DNA of 64,000 nt from Streptomyces minutiscleroticus (GTDB lineage: Bacteria; Actinomycetota; Actinomycetes; Streptomycetales; Streptomycetaceae). Shown here piece by piece: positions 8,166-15,851 of this stretch (its first letter is position 1; each line of letters starts with the position of its first letter). The notes under the pieces were generated by a model. It saw only the letters and a program-made list of their open reading frames with translations. It was not told the DNA's origin and did not search any database. Where the stretch lies: NCBI RefSeq assembly GCF_014650875.1, contig NZ_BMVU01000037.1, positions 1 through 64,000 on the forward strand. The letters run 5' to 3'. A program made the translations under genes and the position numbers.

Positions 8166-8800
8166 ATACCCGACAACGCACCGCCGGCCGGGCCGGCAGC
8201 GCCGGTCCGGCCGGCGGCCGAGGAGGTCGTCGCCCGCATCGCCGAACACGTCCGCCCCGAGACGTTCCGCGCCGACGCAGCCCGTCTGCGCGAGGGCACC
8301 GACGCCTGGCGCCGCCCGGACGTCCCGGACGGTACCCGCTTCCCGCGGAAGCCGGAGAGCACCTGCGTGCGCCGCCCGCCCCACCTGGCCGGACTGGCCG
8401 CCGAACCCGGGGGCCGGGCGGGTCCCGGCCGGGCGAAGGTCCTGCTCAGGCTCGGTGACGACGTCACCGCCGCCCGCATCTCCCCGGCCGGACGCGTCCC
8501 CGCCGACAGTCCGGCGGGACACTGGCTGACCGAGCGGGGCACCGAACGCCGCGACCTCAACCAGTACTCCACCCGCCGTGGCAACCAGGAGGTCATGCTC
8601 CGTGGTGCCTTCACCGACCCGGCCGTCCCCAGCCTGCTGCTGACCGGCAGCCCGGGCCAGGGCGGCTGGGTCCGCACCGCGGACCGCACGGCCAGCCTGC
8701 CGGTGTACGAGGCCGCCCCACCCACCTACCGGACGGCGGGGTACGACCCCGTCATCGTCGCCGGCCGCACCTGCGGTGCCGGTCCCGGGAGCACTGCCTG
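8166..8800 (+). pseudogene. Aconitate hydratase C-terminal fragment
   Basis: The frame has strong coding bias and reads as the C-terminal swivel region of aconitase: PESTCVRRPPHLAGL, then KVLLRLGDDVTAARISPAG (family: LGDSVTTDHISPAG), ADSPAGHWLTERG, YSTRRGNQEVMLRGAF (family: YGSRRGNHEVMIRGTF) and YDPVIVAGRTCGAGPGS (family: LAGKEYGSGSSRD). There is no start codon at the left end; the Fe-S and N-terminal two thirds are absent. Key residues are altered (TTDHIS to TAARIS, GSGSS to GAGPG). Similarity stops near 8795. This is a relic, not a functional enzyme, and evidence of gene decay or insertion here. Confidence 0.8.
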
Positions 8801-9678
8801 TCGCCTCGCCGTCAGCCGCCCGCGCACCGAGGCGTTACGAGGTGTTCTGCGGTGGACCAGGACACCATCCGGCCCATGGCGGCTCCGCGTGGCTGCTGCA
8901 CCAGGACGGGGTGACGGGAGCGATCACCGGCCCCCGCACCGTCTCCGCGTCCACCTGGCCCGACCTGCTGAAGGTCCCCTTCCGGCCGACGCCGTTGACA
9001 GCCGTCCCGCCGACCCGGGCGAGCCGGCCGGCCGAAGGCGACGCTGTGGACCGGAGACGTACGGGGTGGAGGTTCGCCTCTGTGCCGGCCGGGCGAAGCC
9101 GAGCAGGCGGGGGAGTACCGGGGCACCGGCGTGCCTGCGTGACGCGCGGCGCCACCGTTGGCCGGCACGGCCGTCACCCCTCACCTCTTGGCCGATCGGC
9201 CCACAGTGCCGGGGGGCGTTCCGTACCAGGACGGTGCGCAGGACGGCAGCCGCTCATTGTCGGCGGCGGCTGCGTGCGTTCAGCGGGAGGTGCTCCTCCC
9301 CACAGCCGGGCGCACTCCCCGGCAGGCACGCATGACGGCGCCCTGCGGCTGGTCGAGGGCGTGCGTGACCCCGGTGGATGACGGCCGGGTGCCGAGGAGG
9401 AGCCCGTCCGGAGAACGTGCCGCTGACCCGCACCGTGATCCGGACCTTGTGAACGGTCCGGCTGCGATCCTGTTCCGACGGATCGGCGGTGCGAAGCGCC
9501 CGGCCGTGCCGGAGCCCGCTGTCCTGGGCGGCTCGCACGCGGCGATGCGATGCGCTGTCGTCACCGGGACCACCGGACTTGCTTCACGATCACTCGTATG
9601 CGCTCATGTGCCTGCTTCTGACGAGATCACCGCTGCTGTGGAATGTGAGCGTCACTCGCCTACTTTCAGGAGAGCACC
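8801..9678. other. Region without a supportable gene, about 880 bases
   Basis: One plus-strand stretch (about 8835-8990) reads plausibly as protein (GGSAWLLHQDGVTGAI, SASTWPDLLKVPF), but it has no start and runs into low-complexity sequence, so it may be another relic. The remaining open frames are GC-driven. The ribosome site of the next gene (GGAGAG) lies at the right end. Confidence 0.35.
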
Positions 9679-9867
9679 ATGCGTATCCGCATCGCTCTGG
9701 CCGCCGTCGTTCTGACCGCTGCCGCCACCGTCGCCGGCGCCGGCACGGCCGTCGCCTACGGCTCCGACGACGACATCAATCACTACGAGCAGGTCAAAAC
9801 CGGCCAGGACATCGAGAGCAACGGCTGGAACAGCGTGACTCAGTTCGGCGACCTGGTGCTGGACTGA
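9679..9867 (+). CDS. Small secreted protein
   Basis: 62 residues from an ATG preceded by CAGGAGAG. The N-terminus is a clear Sec signal (Arg-containing n-region, then Ala/Val-rich hydrophobic core) with a likely cleavage after AVA near residue 26. That leaves a mature acidic peptide of about 36 residues beginning YGSDDDIN and ending FGDLVLD. It stands alone: nothing related is adjacent, and a strong hairpin follows 19 bases after the stop. The mature part has no cysteine and no motif I recognise. Function unknown; short exported peptides of this kind are common in Streptomyces. Confidence 0.75.
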   Translation: MRIRIALAAVVLTAAATVAGAGTAVAYGSDDDINHYEQVKTGQDIESNGWNSVTQFGDLVLD

Positions 9868-9886
9868 CGACTCCGCACGCACGCAC

Positions 9887-9920
9887 GCGGCCCCGCCACC
9901 TGCAGAGGTGCCGGGGCCGC
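9887..9920 (+). terminator. Hairpin terminator after the small secreted protein
   Basis: Fifteen-base arms (9887-9901 and 9906-9920, one mismatch) around the loop GCAG. No T-tract follows, as is common for Streptomyces terminators. Confidence 0.75.
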
Positions 9921-10244
9921 GGCGTACGGCCGGCGCGGACTCGGCTGCTCATCATGCGCGGGCGGCGGTACGGCCCCGGGGTCCGCGCCCAGGACAGGCC
10001 CGCCGAGGCCCGCAGGCAGCGCAACACCGCCGCTGCCACCGCCCAGGCCACACGGTCGGCGAGAACAGTGCGGTCCCCGCCCGCCCGCTCGGCGTCAGGG
10101 CCGCCGACCCTGCCCGGCCGAGGCCGGTCGCTCCATGCCGGGCTTCGGACCGGTCCCACGCGTCGCGCGGTCCGCCCGTGAGCTGTTCTCCGTCATCCTT
10201 GCGCCGACGAGAACGAACGCGCGCACAACGGGTAGTCGGCGGGC
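9921..10244. other. Intergenic region, about 320 bases
   Basis: No gene supported. The only frames are Arg/Pro/Ala-rich and lack ribosome sites. Confidence 0.3.
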
Positions 10245-10340
10245 ATGTTCTTCTTCTTCAGCAATCGCGTCGGCTGCCTCGGCTCCCTGCTCATCAGCGC
10301 CGTCGTGACCGTCATCCTCATCCTGCTCCTGAGCCGCTGA
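10245..10340 (+). CDS. 31-residue single-span membrane protein
   Basis: ATG at 10245, TGA at 10338-10340. The peptide starts MFFFFSNRVGCLGSLLIS and continues as an unbroken hydrophobic helix ending in Ser-Arg. Very small proteins with the MFFFFSNR-GCLGS pattern recur in Streptomyces, from memory, so conservation rather than chance is likely. There is no strong ribosome site (weak GGGTAG upstream). Predicted to sit in the cytoplasmic membrane with a short N-terminal tail. Role unknown. Confidence 0.6.
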   Translation: MFFFFSNRVGCLGSLLISAVVTVILILLLSR

Positions 10341-10624
10341 AGGGGCAGACCGGTACGAAGCGTGGCCTCCATGGGCGAGCGGTGGTCTCCGGCGGGCATC
10401 CGACTCCACCGTGTGGACGCCCCGACCTGTACCGATCCGTCGTCCTGCTCGGCGGACGCGGAACGAATCATGGAGAGGTGCCGTGACGGGCCGTCCGCAG
10501 CGCCTGTCGGGCAGGACGGCGTGGAGGGGCCGGGGTCTCGGCGGATCGGCCGGTGGTGCGGGTGAGCGAGTGCGGCCGGCTGCGCTGTGGGTGGGACCAC
10601 CGGCCGTACCGCAAGGGGGATCTC

Positions 10625-10664
10625 CGAATATTCCTTGACGCGAATATTCGTACTCAGGCATATT
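10625..10664 (+). promoter_or_regulatory. Promoter with paired operator for the ArsR-SRPBCC operon
   Basis: Two copies of CGAATATTC at 10625-10633 and 10641-10649, each containing the palindrome GAATATTC, lie 16 bases apart. Between them is a -35 TTGACG (10635-10640); a -10 CATATT lies at 10659-10664. The expected transcription start (about 10671) coincides with the GTG at 10672, suggesting a leaderless transcript. An ArsR-type repressor bound here would block its own promoter. Confidence 0.7.
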
Positions 10665-10671
10665 TCTCCTC

Positions 10672-11538
10672 GTGGACGCACTTCTCGCAGCGCTGGCCGA
10701 CCCGGTCCGGTGGCGGCTGGTGGGCCTGCTGGCCGAACAGCCCCGCTCGGTCGGCGTCCTGGCCCAGCTCGCCCAGGCCCGTCAGCCGCAGACGACCAAG
10801 CACCTGCAGACCCTCGAGCGCGCTGGCATCGTCACGTCCCGGCGCACCGGGCAACGCCGCATCTACGCACTCCGCTCCGCTCCTCTGCGGGAGCTGGCGG
10901 CCGCGCTCGGCCGGCTCGCCGACACCGCGGACCGGGACGACGGCCCGCGCGCCGCCCACGACCGCTACGGAGCCGGCCTCGACGCGGAGCGGCTCGCCGC
11001 GCAGGAGGCGGGGTGGGCCGACGGGCGCTCGTTCAGGTTCCTGCGGTCCCTGACGGACCGCCCCGAGCCGGTCTGGCGCCACCTGACCGAGGTGTCGCTG
11101 CTCGCGCGGTGGTGGGCGCCCGACGACCTTCGCGTGTCCGAACTCGTCTTCGAGGCGCGACCGGGCGGGCGGATCGTGCAGGAGTACCGGGACGCCGAGG
11201 ACGCCGACGGCTCCGACGGGGTCGCCGGGCGCGCGGAGGGGGTCGTCGACGACGTACGCCCCGGTGAGCGCCTGGCCTATCGGCTCCGCCCGCTGCTCGC
11301 CGACGGCCGTCCGGCCTTCACCGCGCACGTCGACGTCCACCTCCGCCCCGCCGTCACGGGCACGGACCTGGACGTGTTCTACCGCATCACCGACAGCACC
11401 GTCGACTCCGCGGACTTCGTCGCGGGGATCGAGATCGGCTTCGGCCGGAGTCTCGACAAGCTCGCGACGGCCCTCGCCGCGTACACGCACGACACCGACG
11501 GCATCCGGCGTCATCCCGATACAAGGAGCACGACATGA
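10672..11538 (+). CDS. ArsR-type HTH fused to SRPBCC (AHSA1-like) domain
   Basis: 288 residues. Residues 1-85 are a winged-helix ArsR DNA-binding domain (ALADPVRWRLVGLLAEQPRS, RQPQTTKHLQTLERAGIV). Residues about 120-270 form an SRPBCC/START-like pocket (EPVWRHLTEVSLLARWW, FEARPGGRI, GFGRSLDKLATAL). Such fusions in actinomycetes are thought to sense a hydrophobic ligand directly. No metal-binding Cys pair is visible in the HTH. The GTG start lies where the predicted transcript begins. The stop overlaps the next ATG (ATGA), so the reductase-like gene is co-translated and is probably the regulated function. Confidence 0.85.
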   Translation: MDALLAALADPVRWRLVGLLAEQPRSVGVLAQLAQARQPQTTKHLQTLERAGIVTSRRTGQRRIYALRSAPLRELAAALGRLADTADRDDGPRAAHDRYGAGLDAERLAAQEAGWADGRSFRFLRSLTDRPEPVWRHLTEVSLLARWWAPDDLRVSELVFEARPGGRIVQEYRDAEDADGSDGVAGRAEGVVDDVRPGERLAYRLRPLLADGRPAFTAHVDVHLRPAVTGTDLDVFYRITDSTVDSADFVAGIEIGFGRSLDKLATALAAYTHDTDGIRRHPDTRSTT

Positions 11539-12137
11539 CCGTGCAGAGCGGCGGCCGCAGGGTCGTCACCAACATGAGTCTCTCCCTGGACGGCCGCTAC
11601 GCCGGTCCGGACAACCCCCAGGACATGGGCTGGGTGATGCCGTACGCCCATACCGACGTCGCCCGCGACCACCTCGCCGGCCTGTGCGAGCCGGCGACGA
11701 CGGCCCTGCTCGGGCGGGTCAACGCCGAAGGATTCCTCGGGTTCTGGCCCACCGCGATCGGTACGGAGGGGGTCGACGCACGCGACGAGGCCTTCGCCAA
11801 GTGGCTCCTGGACACCGACAAGGTGGTCCTCTCCTCCACCCTCGACGAGGCACCGTGGGAACGGACGACGGTCGTCGACGAGCCGGCCGCCCAGGTGGTC
11901 GCGGACCTCGGGGCGGCCGACGGCGGGGACATCCTCGTGCTCTCCAGCGCGAGCGTCATCAAGGCGCTGCTGGCGGCCGACAAGGTCGACCGGCTGGCGC
12001 TCACGGTCTTCCCCGTCTTCCTCGGCGGCGGACCGCGCCTCTTCGACGACGGCCTGCCCGCGGCGCAGTGGGCGCTCACCAGCCAGACCGCAGGGGAGCA
12101 CGGCACGCTGGCCCTCGTCTACGACCGCATCCGCTGA
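11535..12137 (+). CDS. Dihydrofolate reductase family (RibD C-terminal-like) oxidoreductase
   Basis: 200 residues, starting in a 4-base overlap with the ArsR-SRPBCC gene and preceded by AAGGAG. The N-terminus NMSLSLDGRYAGP is the usual start of this family; the Rossmann-type half contains TTALLGRVNAEGF and the C-terminal LTVFPVFLGGGPRLFDDG motif of RibD_C proteins. These are NADPH-dependent reductases of mostly unknown substrate, not true folate enzymes. Paired with an SRPBCC-sensing regulator, it may act on the same hydrophobic ligand. Cytoplasmic. Confidence 0.85.
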   Translation: MTVQSGGRRVVTNMSLSLDGRYAGPDNPQDMGWVMPYAHTDVARDHLAGLCEPATTALLGRVNAEGFLGFWPTAIGTEGVDARDEAFAKWLLDTDKVVLSSTLDEAPWERTTVVDEPAAQVVADLGAADGGDILVLSSASVIKALLAADKVDRLALTVFPVFLGGGPRLFDDGLPAAQWALTSQTAGEHGTLALVYDRIR

Positions 12138-12270
12138 AGCCGGCCCAGACGTCCCCCAGGCGATCCCGCAGGGAGGTCACCGGCGTTCGAGCGTGGACGC
12201 CTCCCTCGCCCGGCTTCACTCCGTAGTGGCTGACGAGTCCTCAGATACGAGACGCACGTGAAGACGGCAG

Positions 12271-12297
12271 TCCGTACCCCCTTTCAGGAGGTACGGA
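12271..12297 (+). terminator. Possible terminator between convergent operons
   Basis: Perfect 8-base arms TCCGTACC (12271-12278) and GGTACGGA (12290-12297) with an 11-base loop, between the reductase gene (plus) and rox (minus). Confidence 0.45.
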
Positions 12298-12391
12298 AAT
12301 ATCCTGCCTCGAAGCGTCCACGGGTGTCGGCTCCGCACACCTCGCCCCGCCCGGGGGTGGTCGGGTGAGCCTTCGATCCGTAAGCGGGCCC

Positions 12392-13819
12392 TCAGCTGTC
12401 GGCGGCGCCGAACCACCTCGGCAGCTGGCCGAGTAGCTCCTGCTGGTCCTCGCCGACCCACGCCACGTGGCCGTCCGGGCGCAGCAGTGCCGCGGGCACG
12501 GGCAGTTCCTCGCCGGTGTCGACGACGTGGTCGACCCGGTCCGCCCACCCCGCCGCGGAGAGCCGGCCGGTGCGGTCGAGCAGCAGTCCGCGGCCGCCGT
12601 GCATCAGCTCGTACAGGCGTCCCCTCTCCAGTTTCACGTCCCGCATCCGCCGCCCGAGCAGTTCGTGCCCCTCGCCGAAGTCGTAGCGGACCTTGATCGC
12701 GGTGATCCTCTCGACCAGATACCGGTTCACGTCCTCGAAGTCCGCCAGCTCCGACACCAGCCGGCGCACCGCCCGGGGGCCCGGCTCGGTGGACAGCAGC
12801 TCCATCTGCGCGCGGGTGTTGTCCAGCACATCGGCGGCCACCGGGTGCCGTTCGGCGTGGTAGCTGTCCAGCAGCCCCCGCGGCGCCCAGCCGCCGACCT
12901 CGGCGGCCAGTTTCCAGCCGAGGTTGAACGCGTCCTGGATGCCCAGGTTGAGGCCCTGCCCACCGGTCGGCGGATGGATGTGCGCCGCGTCGCCGGCCAG
13001 CAGCACCCGGCCCGTCCGGTAGCGCTCGGCCAGCCGGGTGGCGTCACCGAAGCGGGACAGCCGGCGCGGTGAGTGCACGCCGAAGTCGGTGCCGGCGACC
13101 ACCCGCAGCTGCTGCCTGAACTCCTCGAGGGTCGGCGGGACCGTGCGGTCCTCGGCCACCCCCGCGGCGGGCACCACGACGCGGTACACCCCGTCCCCGA
13201 CAGACCCGACGCCGAACCGCAACTGGGTCTTGCGGACTTCGCCCACCACGGCGGCCAGCGTCTGCGGCGGCACGGCCACCTCCATCTCGCCCAGCAGCGT
13301 ATCGACCCTGGTGGGCTCACCGGGGAAGCCGACGCCGAGCAGTCTGCGCACCGTGCTGCGGCCGCCGTCGCAGCCGACGAGGTAGCGCGAGCGCAGCAGT
13401 GTGCCGTCGGCCAGCCCGGCGCTCACCCCGTGTGCGTCCTGGCGCAGCCCGACCAGGGCGCAACCGCGCCGGACCTCGGCGCCGAGTTCGACGGCATGCT
13501 CGGTCAGCAGGCGGTCGGTGATGGTCTGCGGGATGCCGAGGACGTACCCGTGTGCGGTGTCCAGCCGGCTGGGCGACGGCTTGCCGAGGCCGGCGAAGAA
13601 GCCGCCGACCGGGTGCCTCGTGCCGTGTGCGAGAAAGCGATCCAGCAGACCGCGCTGGTCGAGCACCTCGATGCTGCGCACGTGCAGGCCGAGGGCGCGG
13701 ACGTAAGGAACCGGCCGCGCCTCCTTCTCCAGCACGAGCACCCGCACGCCGTGCAGCCGTAACTCGCCGGCCAGCATCATGCCGGTCGGTCCCCCGCCGA
13801 CCACGATGACATCGAGCAT
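12392..13819 (-). CDS. rox: Rifampicin monooxygenase (FAD-dependent, PHBH fold)
   Basis: 475 residues from the ATG at 13819, the same length as I recall for characterised Streptomyces Rox. An N-terminal FAD/NAD fold VVGGGPTGMMLAGEL, the middle motif YLVGCDGGRSTVR, and the GD-box GRVLLAGDAAHIHPP followed by GGQGLNLGIQDAFNLGWKL define a class A flavin monooxygenase. The family-specific segments RALGLHVRSIEVLDQRGLL and HVAWVGEDQQELL match Rox throughout. Rox hydroxylates the rifamycin naphthalene ring with NADPH and O2, leading to ring opening and resistance. A longer frame upstream of 13819 is not coding. The RAE-like palindrome at 14019-14037 supports the assignment. No rifamycin biosynthesis genes are present, so this is resistance only. 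Confidence 0.92.
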   Translation of the reverse strand: MLDVIVVGGGPTGMMLAGELRLHGVRVLVLEKEARPVPYVRALGLHVRSIEVLDQRGLLDRFLAHGTRHPVGGFFAGLGKPSPSRLDTAHGYVLGIPQTITDRLLTEHAVELGAEVRRGCALVGLRQDAHGVSAGLADGTLLRSRYLVGCDGGRSTVRRLLGVGFPGEPTRVDTLLGEMEVAVPPQTLAAVVGEVRKTQLRFGVGSVGDGVYRVVVPAAGVAEDRTVPPTLEEFRQQLRVVAGTDFGVHSPRRLSRFGDATRLAERYRTGRVLLAGDAAHIHPPTGGQGLNLGIQDAFNLGWKLAAEVGGWAPRGLLDSYHAERHPVAADVLDNTRAQMELLSTEPGPRAVRRLVSELADFEDVNRYLVERITAIKVRYDFGEGHELLGRRMRDVKLERGRLYELMHGGRGLLLDRTGRLSAAGWADRVDHVVDTGEELPVPAALLRPDGHVAWVGEDQQELLGQLPRWFGAADS

Positions 13820-14018
13820 GAAGATCTCCGCCCCCACCCATGTGACGAGAATGAACCTCGGTCGACCGCCACGCCCGGTCCCGCAGTACGCACACCCGCA
13901 AGTCCCATCAGCGGTGCGAGACCTCCGTGGGCCCCGGACATCGACAGAAGCAGACTTCCTGTGCGAACCACTGTTTTCCCACGGTGTGGCGTCGGTCGAT
14001 GATTCTGCGCCACACCCT

Positions 14019-14037
14019 GGGCCTTGCCGCAAGGCCC
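14019..14037 (-). promoter_or_regulatory. Rifamycin-associated element (RAE)-like palindrome
   Basis: A perfect inverted repeat, 9-base arms around one base. On the rox-sense strand it reads GGGCCTTGCGGCAAGGCCC, which from memory differs from the described 19-bp RAE consensus by one or two bases. RAE elements lie upstream of rifamycin-inactivating genes (rgt, rph, rox) and of helR, and are linked to rifamycin induction. It sits 200 bases upstream of the rox ATG. A -10-like CTATAG (14046-14051, reads the same on both strands) lies just upstream, so the element may be near the transcript 5' end. Confidence 0.8.
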
Positions 14038-14060
14038 CCCGTGCGCTATAGGTTGAGAGT

Positions 14061-14085
14061 GGCAAGGAGCCGGTGACTCCTTGCC
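14061..14085 (+). terminator. Hairpin with T-rich tail upstream of rox
   Basis: Perfect arms GGCAAGGAG (14061-14069) and CTCCTTGCC (14077-14085), followed on the plus strand by TTTGTTCTT. This is the only hairpin in the window with a convincing T-tract. It shares the GCAAGG / CCTTGC core with the RAE 24 bases away. Its orientation would stop plus-strand transcription entering or leaving this region; see findings for an alternative. Confidence 0.6.
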
Positions 14086-14230
14086 TTTGTTCTTCGTCGG
14101 CTGCCGGGGACGCGTACGTTCCTGGGAGCGTGCCCTCATCGCCGCCGAACAGAAGACCAACGCGCTGTGCCGCGACCGACGGCACACCCCACGTGAAGAG
14201 CGAAAAGACGAGTCACCGGTCTTCCAGCCC

Positions 14231-14493
14231 TCAGCGGCCACGGAGCCGGGCGGAGAACGCGGTCGGCGGGATCCCCAGCGCGTTCAGCCGGGCCAGGGTC
14301 AGCGCGCGTTCGTACGAGTGCCGTACCGCAGGCTGCCAGGCATCGTCGCTGTAGGCGTCGACGTGGCCGTGTCCATGCTGGAGCGCAGCACACACAGTGC
14401 CTCGCGATGGACGAGCACGACGTCCGCGGGGCCCAAGCCGTCGACGAGCACGAGTTCGCGGCCGGAGCCGCCGTACTGGTTGATCACACGCAT
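14231..14493 (-). pseudogene. Frameshifted remnant of an unrecognised small protein
   Basis: From an ATG at 14493 the minus strand reads MRVINQYGGSGRELVLVDG and VVLVHREALCVLR with good codon bias. The coding character then moves to another frame, which reads VDAYSDDAWQPAVRHSYE and ALTLARLNALGIPPTAF to a stop at 14231. Joined, they would give one protein of about 88 residues. I recognise no family. Low confidence; it may be a single gene broken by an indel. Confidence 0.35.
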
Positions 14494-14946
14494 GACCTTC
14501 CCACAGGCAGTGGCTCACCACGCCACGGAAGGCGACCGTCACATCGTGGTCTTTGTCGGACACGGTCCGGGAGCGGTCGGCCCGCACACATCCTGCCGGC
14601 CGTACGCGGTGGGTCCGCTGCCCGCTCCCGCCCCGGCCCGGGGGCTGAGGCGACCCACAGCCCCCGTGTGTTCCGGACGCGGCTGGGGGAGTCGCAGACA
14701 CTGGTGTGGTCGTCGTGCCCTCCCGTGCGGGTGGTGCCTTGGTGGTGCGGGGAGTTGCCGGCGGGAGCAGCGGCGGCGAGGCGTCCGGGGGCGGGCCGGG
14801 GGCGGCACCCGCTTCGGCGACCGCCTTCTCGGGGAATGAAGGGGGTGCGTTCGCCGCCGCCGGGGCGCGGGCAGGCTCCTCATCCGTGCGCCGACGCGCC
14901 GGACCACCGCGGTGATCTCATCCGGGTGAGTGGCGAGCGGTGGAGA
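14494..14946. other. Region without a supportable gene, about 450 bases
   Basis: Open frames on both strands are Arg/Pro/Gly-rich and lack start signals or family motifs. Nothing else seen. Confidence 0.3.
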
Positions 14947-15129
14947 TCAAGGGACGGAGGGTGCTTGGCCGCGCGGGGGACCGGATGCGTGCTCCTTCGG
15001 CCGGCCGGCGGCCATCTCGGCCCTTTCCTGCGCGATCTCCCGGCCGAGGAAGAAGTTCAGCGTCGTACGGATGGCGGCGATGGCCGCCAGTCGGCCGATC
15101 TCCGTGAGACTCGGTGCGGCGCCGTGCAA
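14947..15129 (-). pseudogene. DUF1622-type membrane protein, C-terminal fragment
   Basis: 60 codons including LTEIGRLAAIAAIRTTLN, FFLGREIAQERAEMAAG. The IRTxLNFFLxREIxxER pattern matches the last transmembrane helix and tail of DUF1622 proteins as I remember them. The two preceding transmembrane segments expected for the family are missing; upstream the frame is Pro/Arg-rich. The only start is TTG at 15129 with no ribosome site. Probably a truncated relic. Confidence 0.5.
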
Positions 15130-15553
15130 GAGGTGCGGGGGAGGGGCCGTGGGGCGGTTGCGCGGAGAAGGCCCCTCAAGGGCCCGACGCCGGCGCGCCC
15201 CGAGCCCCGGGGGTGGGGTCGCGCGTCAGGGTGAGCAGGGTGGTGGGGGCGGCTCCGCGCAGCGGGGGCTGTCTGGTCCCGGGGCAGGCGGCGGGGTACC
15301 TCGCGGGTTCGGCTGGTCGGCGTGGCAGAGGCCGACGATCTCCTGGCCGCCGTGGTCCCCGTTCGTGCAGGCGTCCAAGGCACCGGCGGGCACCCGGCCG
15401 TGGACTCGTCTCACGGGCCTTCGTGTGCGTGCGGTTCCGCGACGGAATGCATGCTCATGCGAGGACCGTCCGTCTGTCCGGCGATGTCCAGGTGGGTGCG
15501 TCTGTACGACGCGCCGCTCGCGATCACGAAGGCTGACCGGACACGGAGGGGGC
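15130..15553. other. Region without a supportable gene, about 420 bases
   Basis: Several long GC-driven open frames but no coding signature, promoter or terminator that I can defend. Confidence 0.3.
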
Positions 15554-15760
15554 TCAGTCGGTCCGCTCGCGCCAGTGCGCGCGGTCACCCTGCACCTCGG
15601 CGATGCTCGGGTGACGCACGGCGTCCAGCCCGTCATCGGCGAGGAGGTCGGCGATCAGGGGCGGGATGCCGAAGACCTCGGTGGCGCTCAGGTCCCAGTC
15701 GGTCAGGACGAACCAGGACCCCTGCACCGCGGCGATGCCGAGGTCCGCCGCCCCGTGCAT
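15554..15760 (-). CDS. Small hypothetical protein
   Basis: 68 residues from an ATG at 15760: GAADLGIAAVQGSWFVLTDW, LSATEVFGIPPLIADLLADD, ending in a charged tail (GDRAHWRERTD). The frame stays coding-like for about 25 codons upstream (VERRADGKVCATRISGG), so the true start may be further up, near 15840; no ribosome site settles it. Conserved small Streptomyces proteins of this sort exist as far as I recall, but no function is known. It follows the Lrp gene in the same direction. Confidence 0.5.
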   Translation of the reverse strand: MHGAADLGIAAVQGSWFVLTDWDLSATEVFGIPPLIADLLADDGLDAVRHPSIAEVQGDRAHWRERTD

Positions 15761-15851
15761 GCGGCCACCGCTGATCCGCGTCGCACACACTTTTCCGTCG
15801 GCGCGGCGCTCGACTCGCAGGAGCCGGACCAAGGCCCCTCGAACCGAGCGC

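Noticed and set aside
8835..9381. Plus-strand frame considered as a hypothetical protein
   Set aside because: Only the first 50 codons look coding; there is no start signal and the rest is low-complexity Arg/Gly/Ala sequence.
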